Source: Candidatus Cibiobacter qucibialis
GTDB taxonomy: Bacteria; Bacillota; Clostridia; Oscillospirales; Ruminococcaceae
Direction of reading: 5' to 3'
Assembly: GCA_004000625.1 (NCBI GenBank)
Contig: SAUS01000007.1
Location: 1-56,522 of the forward strand
Length of the DNA stretch: 56,522 nucleotides
This document shows positions 42,472-50,242 of this stretch, piece after piece. The notes beneath the pieces are model-generated. The model made no database searches. It was given only the letters and a program-made list of their open reading frames with translations, and was not told the DNA's origin. A program made the position numbers and the translations under genes. Positions within the stretch are counted from its first letter, which is position 1. The number at the start of each line of letters is the position of its first letter.

Positions 42472-43689
42472 ATGGCAGAACAGGTAACTAAAATTGATAT
42501 TTTCTCCGGATTTTTGGGTGCAGGCAAAACGACCCTGATCAAAAAGCTTATCAAGGAAGCGTTCCAGGGCGAAAAGATCGTGCTGATCGAAAACGAATTC
42601 GGCGAGATCGGCATTGACGGCGGCTTTATGCGTGAGGCTGGCATTCAGGTCAACGAGCTGAACTCCGGCTGCATCTGCTGCTCCCTGGTGGGCGACTTCC
42701 GCGAGGCACTGAAAAAGGTCGTGGAGACCTATCATCCTGACCGCATCCTGATCGAGCCTTCCGGCGTTGGCAAGCTGAGTGATGTGACCCGCGCTGTTGA
42801 GGGTGTGGGCGAGACCCTGCCGGTCAGCCTGAACAGCTTTGTGACTGTGGCCGATGTGAACAAGGTCAAAATGTATATGAAGAACTTTGGCGAGTTCTAT
42901 GACGACCAGATCAGCCACGCATCCTGCATCATCCTGAGCCGCACCGGCAGCGCAGACGAGAAGAAGGTTGCTGCTGCTGTTGCCCTGATCCAGGAAAAGA
43001 ACCCCACCGCCACCATTGTGACCACCGATTGGAACGAACTGACCGGTGCACAGATCGTTTCCGTTATGGATGGTAAGCGCGACCTGGTTGCCGAGCTTCT
43101 GAGCGAAGCACAGGCTTCCAATGCTGCCCATGCGGACGAGGATGAGGAAGAGCATCATCACCACCACCACCATGACCATGATGAGGACGGCCACGAGTGC
43201 TGCCACCATCACCACGACCATGATGACGACGACGATGATGAGGATGAGCACGAGCATCACCACCATCATGACGAGGATGATGACCACGGCCACGAATGCT
43301 GCCACCATCACCACGACCATGATGACGATGATGACGAGGACGAGCATGAGCACCACCATCACCACCATGACGGCGAGTGCTGCTGCGGCCATCATCACCA
43401 TCATCATGACCACGATGCAGACGAAGTGTTCACCAGCTGGGGCCACGAGACTGCCCACAAGTACAGCCATGACGAGCTGGAGAGCATCCTGACCACGCTG
43501 GATTCCGGCGAGTACGGCGCTGTGCTGCGTGCCAAGGGCATTGTGGACGGCGGCGACACCTGGTACGAGTTCGACATGGTGCCCGGTGAGCATGAGATCC
43601 GCACCTGCGGCCCCGATGTTACCGGCAAGGTGTGCGTGATCGGTTCCCAGCTGAAGGAACATGAGGTGGAAGAGCTGTTCCACGCCTGA
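42472..43689 (+). CDS. CobW/G3E GTPase with a His/Asp-rich metal-binding insert
   Basis: This 405-residue protein is probably a metallochaperone. The G3E GTPase domain has Walker A GFLGAGKTTL (residues about 13-22), the metal-binding CxCC motif in SGCICCS (near 67) and ILIEPSGVGK. Residues about 223-318 hold some 40 histidines with Asp, Glu and Cys pairs in tandem repeats. A CobW C-terminal domain follows (AVLRAKGIVDGGDTWYEFD). The NKxD guanine motif is degenerate (LSRTGS). The ATG at 42472 follows AGAAGGGA. It is first in a three-gene operon. Confidence 0.93.
   Translation: MAEQVTKIDIFSGFLGAGKTTLIKKLIKEAFQGEKIVLIENEFGEIGIDGGFMREAGIQVNELNSGCICCSLVGDFREALKKVVETYHPDRILIEPSGVGKLSDVTRAVEGVGETLPVSLNSFVTVADVNKVKMYMKNFGEFYDDQISHASCIILSRTGSADEKKVAAAVALIQEKNPTATIVTTDWNELTGAQIVSVMDGKRDLVAELLSEAQASNAAHADEDEEEHHHHHHHDHDEDGHECCHHHHDHDDDDDDEDEHEHHHHHDEDDDHGHECCHHHHDHDDDDDEDEHEHHHHHHDGECCCGHHHHHHDHDADEVFTSWGHETAHKYSHDELESILTTLDSGEYGAVLRAKGIVDGGDTWYEFDMVPGEHEIRTCGPDVTGKVCVIGSQLKEHEVEELFHA
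43189..43386 (+). repeat. 99-bp tandem repeat inside the CobW gene
   Basis: Two copies of a 33-codon unit start at 43189 and 43288 (each beginning GHECCHHHHDHD), with a third partial unit from about 43372 (GECCCGHHHHHH). The third bases differ between copies, so the protein repeat looks selected and not freshly duplicated. Confidence 0.8.
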
Positions 43690-43707
43690 TTTGTAAAGGA
43701 GTAAAAC

Positions 43708-44688
43708 ATGGCGCAGAAAGAGATTCCCTGTTACCTCTTTGTGGGTATGCTGGAAAGCGGCAAAACCAAGTTTATTCAGGAAACAATGGAGGACCCGCAG
43801 TTTGATTCCGGCGACAAAACGCTGCTGTTGATCTGTGAGGAAGGCGAAGAGGAATATGATTCCGAGCGATTTGCCTTTGGCGGCGTGACCGTTGCCACCA
43901 TTGAGGAGAAAGCGGAACTGAACCGCGAACACCTGCAGCAGCTGGCTGAAAAGTCTGACTGTGGGCGTGTGATCATTGAATACAACGGCATGTGGCTGGT
44001 GCAGGAGCTGTACGATGCCCTGCCGGATAACTGGCTGATTTACCAGTGCCTGGCCACCGCAGACGGCACTACCATCAAGACCTATGCCAACGACAATGCC
44101 ATGCGCGGCCTGCTGCTGGACAAGCTGCGCGGCAGCGAGCTGCTGGTGGTGAACCGTGCCGAGGCGGTAAACGATGACGAAAGCCACCAGCTGATCCACA
44201 AGCTGGTGCGCCAGGCCAGCCGCCGCTGCGATATCGCCTATGAGTTCAAGGATGGCAGCGTTGCCTATGACGATATCCCGGACCCGCTGCCGTTCGATGT
44301 AAACGCCCCGGTGATCGAGATTCCCGAAGAGTTCTTTGGCGTGTGGTATATGGACTGCATGGATGAGATGCAGAAGTACGACGGCAAAACGGTGAAATTC
44401 CTGGCTCAGGTGTGCCAGACCAACCGCGCCGGCAAGGACAGCTTTGTGCCCGGCCGCTTTGCCATGACCTGCTGCGTGCAGGATATCCAGTTTGTGGGCT
44501 TCCCCTGCAAGTACACGGAGTACAAGAACCTGAAGCAGCGTGACTGGATCACGGTAACGGCAAAGGTGAACCTGAAATACCACCCGATTTACAAGGGCCA
44601 GACCCCGGATTCTGTCGGCCCGGTGCTGACGGCCATCAACGTGGAGCCTGCCGCGGCTCCGCGTGATGATGTGGTGACCTTCAGTTGA
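43708..44688 (+). CDS. P-loop GTPase-like protein with YcgQ/DUF1980-like C-terminus
   Basis: The 326-residue protein joins an N-terminal P-loop domain (YLFVGMLESGKTKFIQ) like a diverged G3E GTPase with a C-terminal domain (VKFLAQV..., PGRFAMTCCVQD, GFPCKYTEY, WITVTAKVNL). The latter resembles the soluble part of YcgQ/TIGR03943 proteins. In Bacillus, ycgQ and a CobW gene belong to the zinc-starvation regulon, so a zinc role is inferred. It starts 18 bases after the CobW gene and lacks the CxCC motif. The family call is from memory of motifs. Confidence 0.75.
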   Translation: MAQKEIPCYLFVGMLESGKTKFIQETMEDPQFDSGDKTLLLICEEGEEEYDSERFAFGGVTVATIEEKAELNREHLQQLAEKSDCGRVIIEYNGMWLVQELYDALPDNWLIYQCLATADGTTIKTYANDNAMRGLLLDKLRGSELLVVNRAEAVNDDESHQLIHKLVRQASRRCDIAYEFKDGSVAYDDIPDPLPFDVNAPVIEIPEEFFGVWYMDCMDEMQKYDGKTVKFLAQVCQTNRAGKDSFVPGRFAMTCCVQDIQFVGFPCKYTEYKNLKQRDWITVTAKVNLKYHPIYKGQTPDSVGPVLTAINVEPAAAPRDDVVTFS

Positions 44689-45191
44689 GCGGGGAACGCC
44701 GCAGGGCAATCGAAGCCCGCGTGGCAGCCGCAGCCGCCCGGCTGGAAAAAGAGGGCCGCTACACGGCAACCCGGCGGTGCATCCAGCACGGCAAGGTCAG
44801 CGTGTATGCCCACTGCGTCAGCGTGGCGGATACCGCCTGCGTCTTGGCGGAAACGCTGCACCTGCGCGTAAACGAGCGGGCGCTGATCCGCGGTGCATTG
44901 CTGCATGATTACTTTTTGTATGACTGGCACGATAAAGCCAACGGCCACCACTGGCACGGTTTTACCCACCCAGGCACCGCCCTGCACAACGCAAGCGAGG
45001 ATTGGAAGCTGACCCCGGTGGAGCGGGAGATCATCAAAAAGCACATGTTCCCCTTAACCCCCATCCCACCCACCTGCCGTGAAGCGTGGCTGGTGTGCCT
45101 GGCAGATAAAATCTGTGCTGCCAAGGAGACGACCGGCGGAATCTATGGCAAGCTGCCGTTTGCCGCGAAGCATAACGCGCAGGATAAGTAA
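44685..45191 (+). CDS. HD-domain hydrolase
   Basis: The 168-residue protein has HD-superfamily metal ligands: H in VYAHCVSVADTA, HD in GALLHDYFLYDWH, HWHGFTHPGTAL and a late D in CLADKICAAKE. The substrate is unknown. The TTG start overlaps the preceding stop codon (TTGA), so it is coupled to the P-loop/YcgQ-like gene. Confidence 0.8.
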   Translation: MSGERRRAIEARVAAAAARLEKEGRYTATRRCIQHGKVSVYAHCVSVADTACVLAETLHLRVNERALIRGALLHDYFLYDWHDKANGHHWHGFTHPGTALHNASEDWKLTPVEREIIKKHMFPLTPIPPTCREAWLVCLADKICAAKETTGGIYGKLPFAAKHNAQDK

Positions 45192-45215
45192 ATTAACGTT
45201 TTATATGCAGAAAAT

Positions 45216-45252
45216 CCAAAAGCCCGATGCCGTGTTGACATCGGGCTTTTGG
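45216..45252 (+). terminator. Terminator of the CobW operon
   Basis: CCAAAAGCCCGATG and its complement form a 14-bp perfect stem with a 9-base loop, 24 bases past the last gene; TTTT falls within the stem and CATTTT follows it. Confidence 0.75.
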
Positions 45253-45370
45253 CATTTTACGCGGAGAGGGGAAAAATTAGGAATTCGGAATTGGACGGCG
45301 GGAAAAAGTTCGTGGCAAGGGTTGAACCTGCTGTAATTCCGCATAGGCAGGGATGATAAACAGGAACAAC

Positions 45371-45411
45371 AAAAAACAGGCGCACCACAGAATAATCCCC
45401 GTGGTGCGCCT
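45371..45411 (-). terminator. Terminator of the aldo/keto reductase gene
   Basis: On the minus strand AGGCGCACCAC, a 12-base loop and GTGGTGCGCCT are followed by GTTTTTTGTTG. Confidence 0.7.
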
Positions 45412-45438
45412 TATTTATACGATTGTACCTATTGGATT

Positions 45439-45476
45439 AAAGGTTTTCGCCGAAGCCTTTTTTCAAAAAGGTTGGA
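45439..45476. repeat. AAAGGTTTTCGC hairpin repeat
   Basis: The 38-base sequence is almost identical to 54619-54656. Its second half (AGCCTTTTTTCAAAAAGGTT) is a hairpin. Both copies lie just downstream of a minus-strand gene. Confidence 0.65.
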
Positions 45477-45499
45477 AAAATCCCCCGTAAATCCAAAAA

Positions 45500-46645
45500 T
45501 CACAGCGTATCGCAGATGGTGCTCATCATGGAACGGATGTCGATGTGCTGGGGGCATTTGGGCAAGCAGGCACCGCACTTGATGCAATGCTCGGCGCGGG
45601 TGGCGGCGGGGGCGTCCTCATATTCCTCTTTTAGGGTGGCGAGGTGGTCACCACGCAGGCGGTATTCGTTCCAGGCGTGCAGCATGCCCGGAATGTTGAC
45701 CCCGGCGGGGCAGGGCATGCAGTACTTGCAGGCCGTGCAGGGGGCAAGCTTTTGGGCCTTGAACACATCCAGCGCACGGGCGAGGGTATCCTGCTCGGTG
45801 GTGGAAAGCGGAATAAAGGGATCCATGGAAGCTACATTATCCTGTACCTGCTCCAGGGTAGTCATGCCGGAAAGTACGCACAGCACATTGGGCAGGCTGG
45901 CAACCCAGCGAATGGCCCAGCTGGCCAGGCTCTTTTCCGGGGCGGCCTGATGCAGCAGGGCGGCGGCTTCAGGGCAAAGGGTGTTCAGCATCCCGCCGCG
46001 CACCGGCTCCATAACGATGACCTGCAGCCCGGCAGCGGCGCACAGCTCGTATTTTTTGCGGCTCTGCTGATAGTCCCAGTCAAAATAATTGAGCTGCAGC
46101 TGTACAAAATCCCAATCGCCTGCAGCAAGGATCTCTGGCAGCTGCTCAGCGCTGCCATGGAAAGAAAAGCCCAGCCGCTTGATTTTGCCCGCCTTGCGCA
46201 GCTCGTTCAGCTGGTCATAGGCGTGGTACTTGACGTAATTGGACCAGCTGCTTTCATGCACAGAGTGAACGAGGTAAAAATCAAAGTAATCAGTGCGGCA
46301 GTTGGCCAACTGCTCGTTAAAAATACGGGGCACATCCTCATCGCATTTCAACAGCCAGCCGGGCAGTTTGCTGGCAAGGTGATAGCTGGCGCGGGGATAC
46401 TTGGCCAGAGCTTTGCCGCAGAACTTTTCGCTCATGCCGCCGTGGTAGGGGTAGGCAGTATCGAAATAGTTCACGCCGTGGGCATAGGCATAATCAAAAA
46501 TCTCCTGTGCCTTTTCCTCGTCAATGCTGGTCTGGTCGGCGGCGTCCCGCAGGGGCAGGCGCATGGTGCCAAGACCCAGCAGGCTGATTTTGCCGTTGAG
46601 GTCATTATAGGGGGCAGGGTTATTGCGGCAGACACGGTATTCCAT
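45500..46645 (-). CDS. Aldo/keto reductase with two 4Fe-4S clusters
   Basis: The 381-residue protein has an AKR barrel (LLGLGTMRLPL, YFDTAYPYHGGMSE, FYLVHSVHESSW, VMEPVRGGML). C-terminal ferredoxin-like motifs are CTACKYCMPCPAGVNIP and CIKCGACLPKCPQHIDI. Such YdhF/YeaE-like AKR-ferredoxin fusions are common in clostridia and probably reduce unknown carbonyls with electrons from iron-sulfur clusters. The ATG at 46645 is preceded by AAGGAG at 11 bases. Confidence 0.9.
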   Translation of the reverse strand: MEYRVCRNNPAPYNDLNGKISLLGLGTMRLPLRDAADQTSIDEEKAQEIFDYAYAHGVNYFDTAYPYHGGMSEKFCGKALAKYPRASYHLASKLPGWLLKCDEDVPRIFNEQLANCRTDYFDFYLVHSVHESSWSNYVKYHAYDQLNELRKAGKIKRLGFSFHGSAEQLPEILAAGDWDFVQLQLNYFDWDYQQSRKKYELCAAAGLQVIVMEPVRGGMLNTLCPEAAALLHQAAPEKSLASWAIRWVASLPNVLCVLSGMTTLEQVQDNVASMDPFIPLSTTEQDTLARALDVFKAQKLAPCTACKYCMPCPAGVNIPGMLHAWNEYRLRGDHLATLKEEYEDAPAATRAEHCIKCGACLPKCPQHIDIRSMMSTICDTL

Positions 46646-46812
46646 ACAAGTTATGCTCCTTATTCCGGCTTTGCCGGATGAATTTGATGGAAGATTTGGT
46701 GCGGGGATAAACAAGAAACGCCGATTTTGCTGGCTCGGCGGTTAAGGTGGATCTGAAAACAAAGAAACAGCCGATATTTTCGACTTTTCAGATACACCCT
46801 GGGAAAAGGAAA

Positions 46813-48267
46813 TTATTCGCAGGAGGAACAGTCGCCACAGTCCTCGTCGGTGGCAGGAGCTGCCGTTGCGGCGCGGCCTGCAAGCTCGGGATCAAGGCTT
46901 TCGGCTACTTTGATCATCAGGGCACATTCAATGCGCTTGCGGAACACTTCGCAGCCATATTCATACACACCGTGGATATCGCCGGTGGCGTGCAGGGCGT
47001 TGGCGGCGCAGCCGCCCGCGCAGTACAGGCGTGCCCAGCAATCCTTGCAGTCGGGGCGGGCGTACACGTTGCACAGCTTGAATTCATCCCGCAGTTCGGT
47101 GTTGGTAACGCCGTTCCAGATATCGCCCAGCTTGTAATCCGGGTCACCGACAAACTGATGGCAGGGGTACAGGTCGCCCCAGGGGGTAACGGCCATATAT
47201 TCGGTGCCGGAACCACAGCCGGAAATGCGCTTGTAAATGCAGGGGCCATGGGCCAAGTCGATCATGTAATGGTAGAAGGTGATGGGATGACCGGCTTTTT
47301 CACGGCGGAGCATATCCTTGGCCAGCAGCTCATACTGGTCAAACAGGATGGGTAGGTCGGCTTCGGTCAGGGCTTCGGGACTGCCGGCCTTGCTCACGAC
47401 CGGCTCCATGGAAAGCTCGTCAAAGCCGAGATCATCCGCCATGTGGAACAGGTCGTTGGTGAAATCGGTGTTGTAATGGGTGAAGGTGCCGCGCATGTAG
47501 TAGCCCTTACCGCCGCGGGCCTTGACCAGCTGCTGGAACTTGGGCACAATGCGGTCATAGCTGCCGCGGCCTGCAATATCCTTGCGGAAACGGTCGTTGA
47601 TCTCCTTGCGGCCATCCAGAGAAAGAACCACGTTGTAGCACTCTTTGTTGGCCCACTCAATGACTTCATCGGTGATGCCGATGCCGTTGGTGGTCAGGGT
47701 GAAGCGGAAGTTCTTGCCTTTTTCTTTTTCAATGCTGCGAGCATAGGCAACCAGCTGTTTGCAGACCTCAAAGTTCATCAGCGGTTCGCCGCCGAAAAAG
47801 TCAACCTCCAGGTTGTGGCGGGTGCCGCTGTGCTCCACCAGGAAATCCAGCGCACGCTTGCCGGTCTCAAAGCTCATCAGGCCGGACTGGCCGTGGAACT
47901 TGCCCTGAGCGGCAAAGCAGTATTCGCAGTTCAGATTGCAGGTGTGGGCCACATGCAGGCAGAGTGCCTTGACAACGGTGGAACGATTCTTGAAGTCAAA
48001 GGCATGGTCAGCGTAAATATCTTCGGCAAACAGTTTGCCATCGGCCTTCAGTTCTTCGATATCGTCAAAGCAGTCGTTGATGTCCTCGGCGGTCACTTCG
48101 GGATGGTCAGCATATTTCTTTGCCAGCAGGTCGGCAGCTTCTGCGCGGGGGTGGCCGGCATCGACCAGAGCGATGGCGGCATACGCCAGTTCGTCTACGG
48201 CGTGAACGCTGCCGCTGTAGACATCCAGCACAATGTTGTAGCCGTTGAGTTTATATTGATGGATCAT
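46813..48267 (-). CDS. scfB: Radical SAM/SPASM thioether maturase for SCIFF peptide
   Basis: This 484-residue radical SAM enzyme has an N-terminal peptide-binding (RRE-like) region. The radical SAM motif CNLNCEYCFA is near residue 105 and FFGGEPLMNF follows. A C-terminal SPASM domain carries the auxiliary cluster cysteines (GCGSGTEYMAVTPWGDLYPCHQF, CKDCWARLYCAGGCAANAL). It installs Cys-to-alpha-carbon thioether links in the SCIFF precursor encoded just upstream. The ATG at 48267 follows GAGGA at 6 bases. Confidence 0.95.
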   Translation of the reverse strand: MIHQYKLNGYNIVLDVYSGSVHAVDELAYAAIALVDAGHPRAEAADLLAKKYADHPEVTAEDINDCFDDIEELKADGKLFAEDIYADHAFDFKNRSTVVKALCLHVAHTCNLNCEYCFAAQGKFHGQSGLMSFETGKRALDFLVEHSGTRHNLEVDFFGGEPLMNFEVCKQLVAYARSIEKEKGKNFRFTLTTNGIGITDEVIEWANKECYNVVLSLDGRKEINDRFRKDIAGRGSYDRIVPKFQQLVKARGGKGYYMRGTFTHYNTDFTNDLFHMADDLGFDELSMEPVVSKAGSPEALTEADLPILFDQYELLAKDMLRREKAGHPITFYHYMIDLAHGPCIYKRISGCGSGTEYMAVTPWGDLYPCHQFVGDPDYKLGDIWNGVTNTELRDEFKLCNVYARPDCKDCWARLYCAGGCAANALHATGDIHGVYEYGCEVFRKRIECALMIKVAESLDPELAGRAATAAPATDEDCGDCSSCE

Positions 48268-48302
48268 ACTATTCCTCATATCCGAATCAAAGTGGGGTTA
48301 CA

Positions 48303-48345
48303 TAAAAAGAACCGGGAGCGCCTTTTTGGTAAAAGGCAGTCCCGG
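48303..48345 (-). terminator. Hairpin between SCIFF precursor and maturase genes
   Basis: On the minus strand CCGGGACTGCCTTTT, a short loop and AAAAAGGCGCTCCCGG are followed by TTCTTTTTATG. It is imperfect and probably leaky, which would give more precursor mRNA than enzyme mRNA. Confidence 0.65.
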
Positions 48346-48368
48346 CAGAAAGCCAGTTCAAGTAAAAA

Positions 48369-48509
48369 TTACTTCTTCTCGCAAGGCTGGTTGGCAATGC
48401 CGCAGCTGGTCTTGCAGGCGCTCTGGCAGGAAGTCTGGCATTCGCCGCAGCCGCCGTTCTGGAGGCTCTTAGCCATATCGCGGGTGTTCAGAGTCTGAAT
48501 GTGCTTCAT
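48369..48509 (-). CDS. scfA: SCIFF ribosomal peptide precursor
   Basis: This 46-residue gene is too short for most gene finders. It starts MKHIQTLNTRDMAKSLQ and has exactly six cysteines (positions 21, 24, 28, 32, 36, 43), which matches the six-cysteines-in-forty-five family found across Clostridia. The peptide is modified to thioether-bridged form (ranthipeptide class). GAGGTG precedes the ATG at 8 bases. The maturase lies directly downstream. Confidence 0.96.
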   Translation of the reverse strand: MKHIQTLNTRDMAKSLQNGGCGECQTSCQSACKTSCGIANQPCEKK

Positions 48510-48545
48510 GAAATTTCACCTCTTCTATAAATATAGATTATATTA

Positions 48546-48575
48546 ACTATACACGGAAACCATAGGGTTTGTCAA
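48546..48575 (-). promoter_or_regulatory. Promoter of the SCIFF genes
   Basis: On the minus strand TTGACA and TATAGT are 18 bases apart, about 40 bases before the precursor start codon. Confidence 0.75.
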
Positions 48576-48634
48576 GCAAAAGCGGGGATTTTTGCGGGGA
48601 GGCGGGCAGTTTTTTGCCCACAACAGGAATGGTG

Positions 48635-50080
48635 CTATGGCAGAACATCCAAAATGGAGCCACCGCCAAGGCCAGTGTGGTGCAGGTGGGTGCCGCAGGC
48701 AGCAAGGGCGGTGCAGGCCGTGATGAATTCCGGAGTGATCACTTCGCCCGGTGCCAGCAGCGGAACGCCCGGCGGATATGCCCAGACATACTCCGCCGAG
48801 GTGCGGCCAACGGCATGTTGCAGTGCCAACGCGGTGTGCGGGGCAAAAAGCGCCTGTGCGATGGAACAGGCGGCTGGGCCGGGGGTGGGCAGCACCTGCG
48901 CCGAGGCGGGCAGGGGAGCGTTCTGCGCCGCCGCAGCATCGATCACCAACAGGGCAGCGGCAAAACGGTCAAGGGCGGTTTCTTCATCGCAGGGGGAGGT
49001 CATGGCCAGCACGTTGGCACCACAGGACATTTCGGTTTCAAACTGCCAGTCCCGGCGCAGCAGTTCCGCCAGGGCGGGGCCGGTCAGCCCGGCAGCAGCA
49101 CCGTTGACGAGGATCTTGCCGGAATCGTGGGCAAAAAAGCCGGGGTGGGCAGAAACATCATCCATCCCATGGCAGAGCACGCGCAGGCGGCGCAGTGGGC
49201 GCACAGCGCCGCTGAACCGCTGCAAGCGGGCACGCCAGGCGGCAAACCAGGCATCGCCGTGTTCGGCCAGCAGGCCGGTGCAGCCGTCCAGGCTGGCCAT
49301 TAACGGATAGGAGGGGGAACTGGTTTCAAACACATCCAGCTGGCGTTCCAGCTCCTGCGGCGGAATGAAAGAACTGTTCCAGTGCAGCAGGGCGGTCTGG
49401 GTCAGGCTGGGCAGTGTCTTGTGCGGGCTTTGAATGATGACATCCGCTCCGGCAGCAATGGCACCGCCCTGCCAGCCGTGGGCGGCGGCCAGTGGCAGAT
49501 AGTGCGCGCCGTGGGCTTCGTCCACGATCAGGGGAACGTTGGCGGCGTGGCACAAAGCGGCAATGGCGGCAAGATCACTCAAAACACCCTCATAGGTGGG
49601 GCTGGTAAGGATGACCGCAGCGGCATCCGGGCAGGCGCGCAGGGCATCCGCTACCATGGCGGGGGTGATGCTGCCGTAAATGCCGAACGCCGGGTCCACG
49701 GGGGGCACCAGCCAGTGTGCCGTTAAGCGGTTGAGCTCAATGGCGTGGTAAACGGATTTGTGGCAGTTGCGCGCGCAGATGACGGCGGTGCGGCCGGAAC
49801 TGACGACAGCGGCCCGGATGGCGGCCAGAATGCCGCAGGTGGAGCCGTTGACCAGATACCAGGTTCGCTTTGCCCCCCACAGGGCGGCGGTGCGGGCCAT
49901 GGCATCGGCCAAAATGCCGTCTGCATCGTGCAGGTCATCTACGCCGGGAACTTCGGTCATATCCCACCCGGCGGGCAGGCCCGGTGCCGGCACCACCCGC
50001 CGCTTGTGCCCCGGCATGTGCAAGGGGTAAAGCCCGGAGGAAGCATAGGATTGGAGTTGAGATTGGAGAAGATGGTTCAT
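48635..50080 (-). CDS. Orn/Lys/Arg decarboxylase-type PLP enzyme
   Basis: The 481-residue protein matches the short Gram-positive form of the family (YPLHMPGHKRR, GSTCGILAAIRA, DEAHGAHY, the PLP lysine in SPHKTLPSLTQ, then the C-terminal domain with YPPGVPLLAPGE). It probably decarboxylates lysine, arginine or ornithine to a polyamine precursor. No Shine-Dalgarno sequence precedes the ATG at 50080; the upstream sequence is the TTAGGAG repeat read backwards. Confidence 0.92.
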   Translation of the reverse strand: MNHLLQSQLQSYASSGLYPLHMPGHKRRVVPAPGLPAGWDMTEVPGVDDLHDADGILADAMARTAALWGAKRTWYLVNGSTCGILAAIRAAVVSSGRTAVICARNCHKSVYHAIELNRLTAHWLVPPVDPAFGIYGSITPAMVADALRACPDAAAVILTSPTYEGVLSDLAAIAALCHAANVPLIVDEAHGAHYLPLAAAHGWQGGAIAAGADVIIQSPHKTLPSLTQTALLHWNSSFIPPQELERQLDVFETSSPSYPLMASLDGCTGLLAEHGDAWFAAWRARLQRFSGAVRPLRRLRVLCHGMDDVSAHPGFFAHDSGKILVNGAAAGLTGPALAELLRRDWQFETEMSCGANVLAMTSPCDEETALDRFAAALLVIDAAAAQNAPLPASAQVLPTPGPAACSIAQALFAPHTALALQHAVGRTSAEYVWAYPPGVPLLAPGEVITPEFITACTALAACGTHLHHTGLGGGSILDVLP

Positions 50081-50116
50081 AAGTTAGGAGTTAGGAAGTA
50101 GGAGTTAGGAGTTGAA
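50081..50116. repeat. TTAGGAG-type short repeat
   Basis: The repeat abuts the decarboxylase start codon and is nearly identical to 6831-6864. A related fragment in the other orientation lies at 50215-50240. No gene was seen in 50117-50242. Confidence 0.6.
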
Positions 50117-50242
50117 GGACGGAATTTTTGGAAGCGGCAATAATTAGAAGTGAGGAAACGGAGAGAGTATAAGAGTGTTATGATTTTAATACGCGGCGCA
50201 AGCCGCAACATAAACTCCTAACGCCTCCCTCCTAACTTCCAA

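Noticed and set aside
42430..44769. 779-codon minus-strand open frame rich in Met and Val
   Set aside because: The Met/Val tract is the complement of the His/Asp codons of the CobW gene.
46750..46794. Inverted repeat ATCTGAAAA/TTTTCAGAT after the SCIFF maturase gene as a terminator
   Set aside because: Weak AT-rich arms with a 27-base spacer and no T-run; too little to call.
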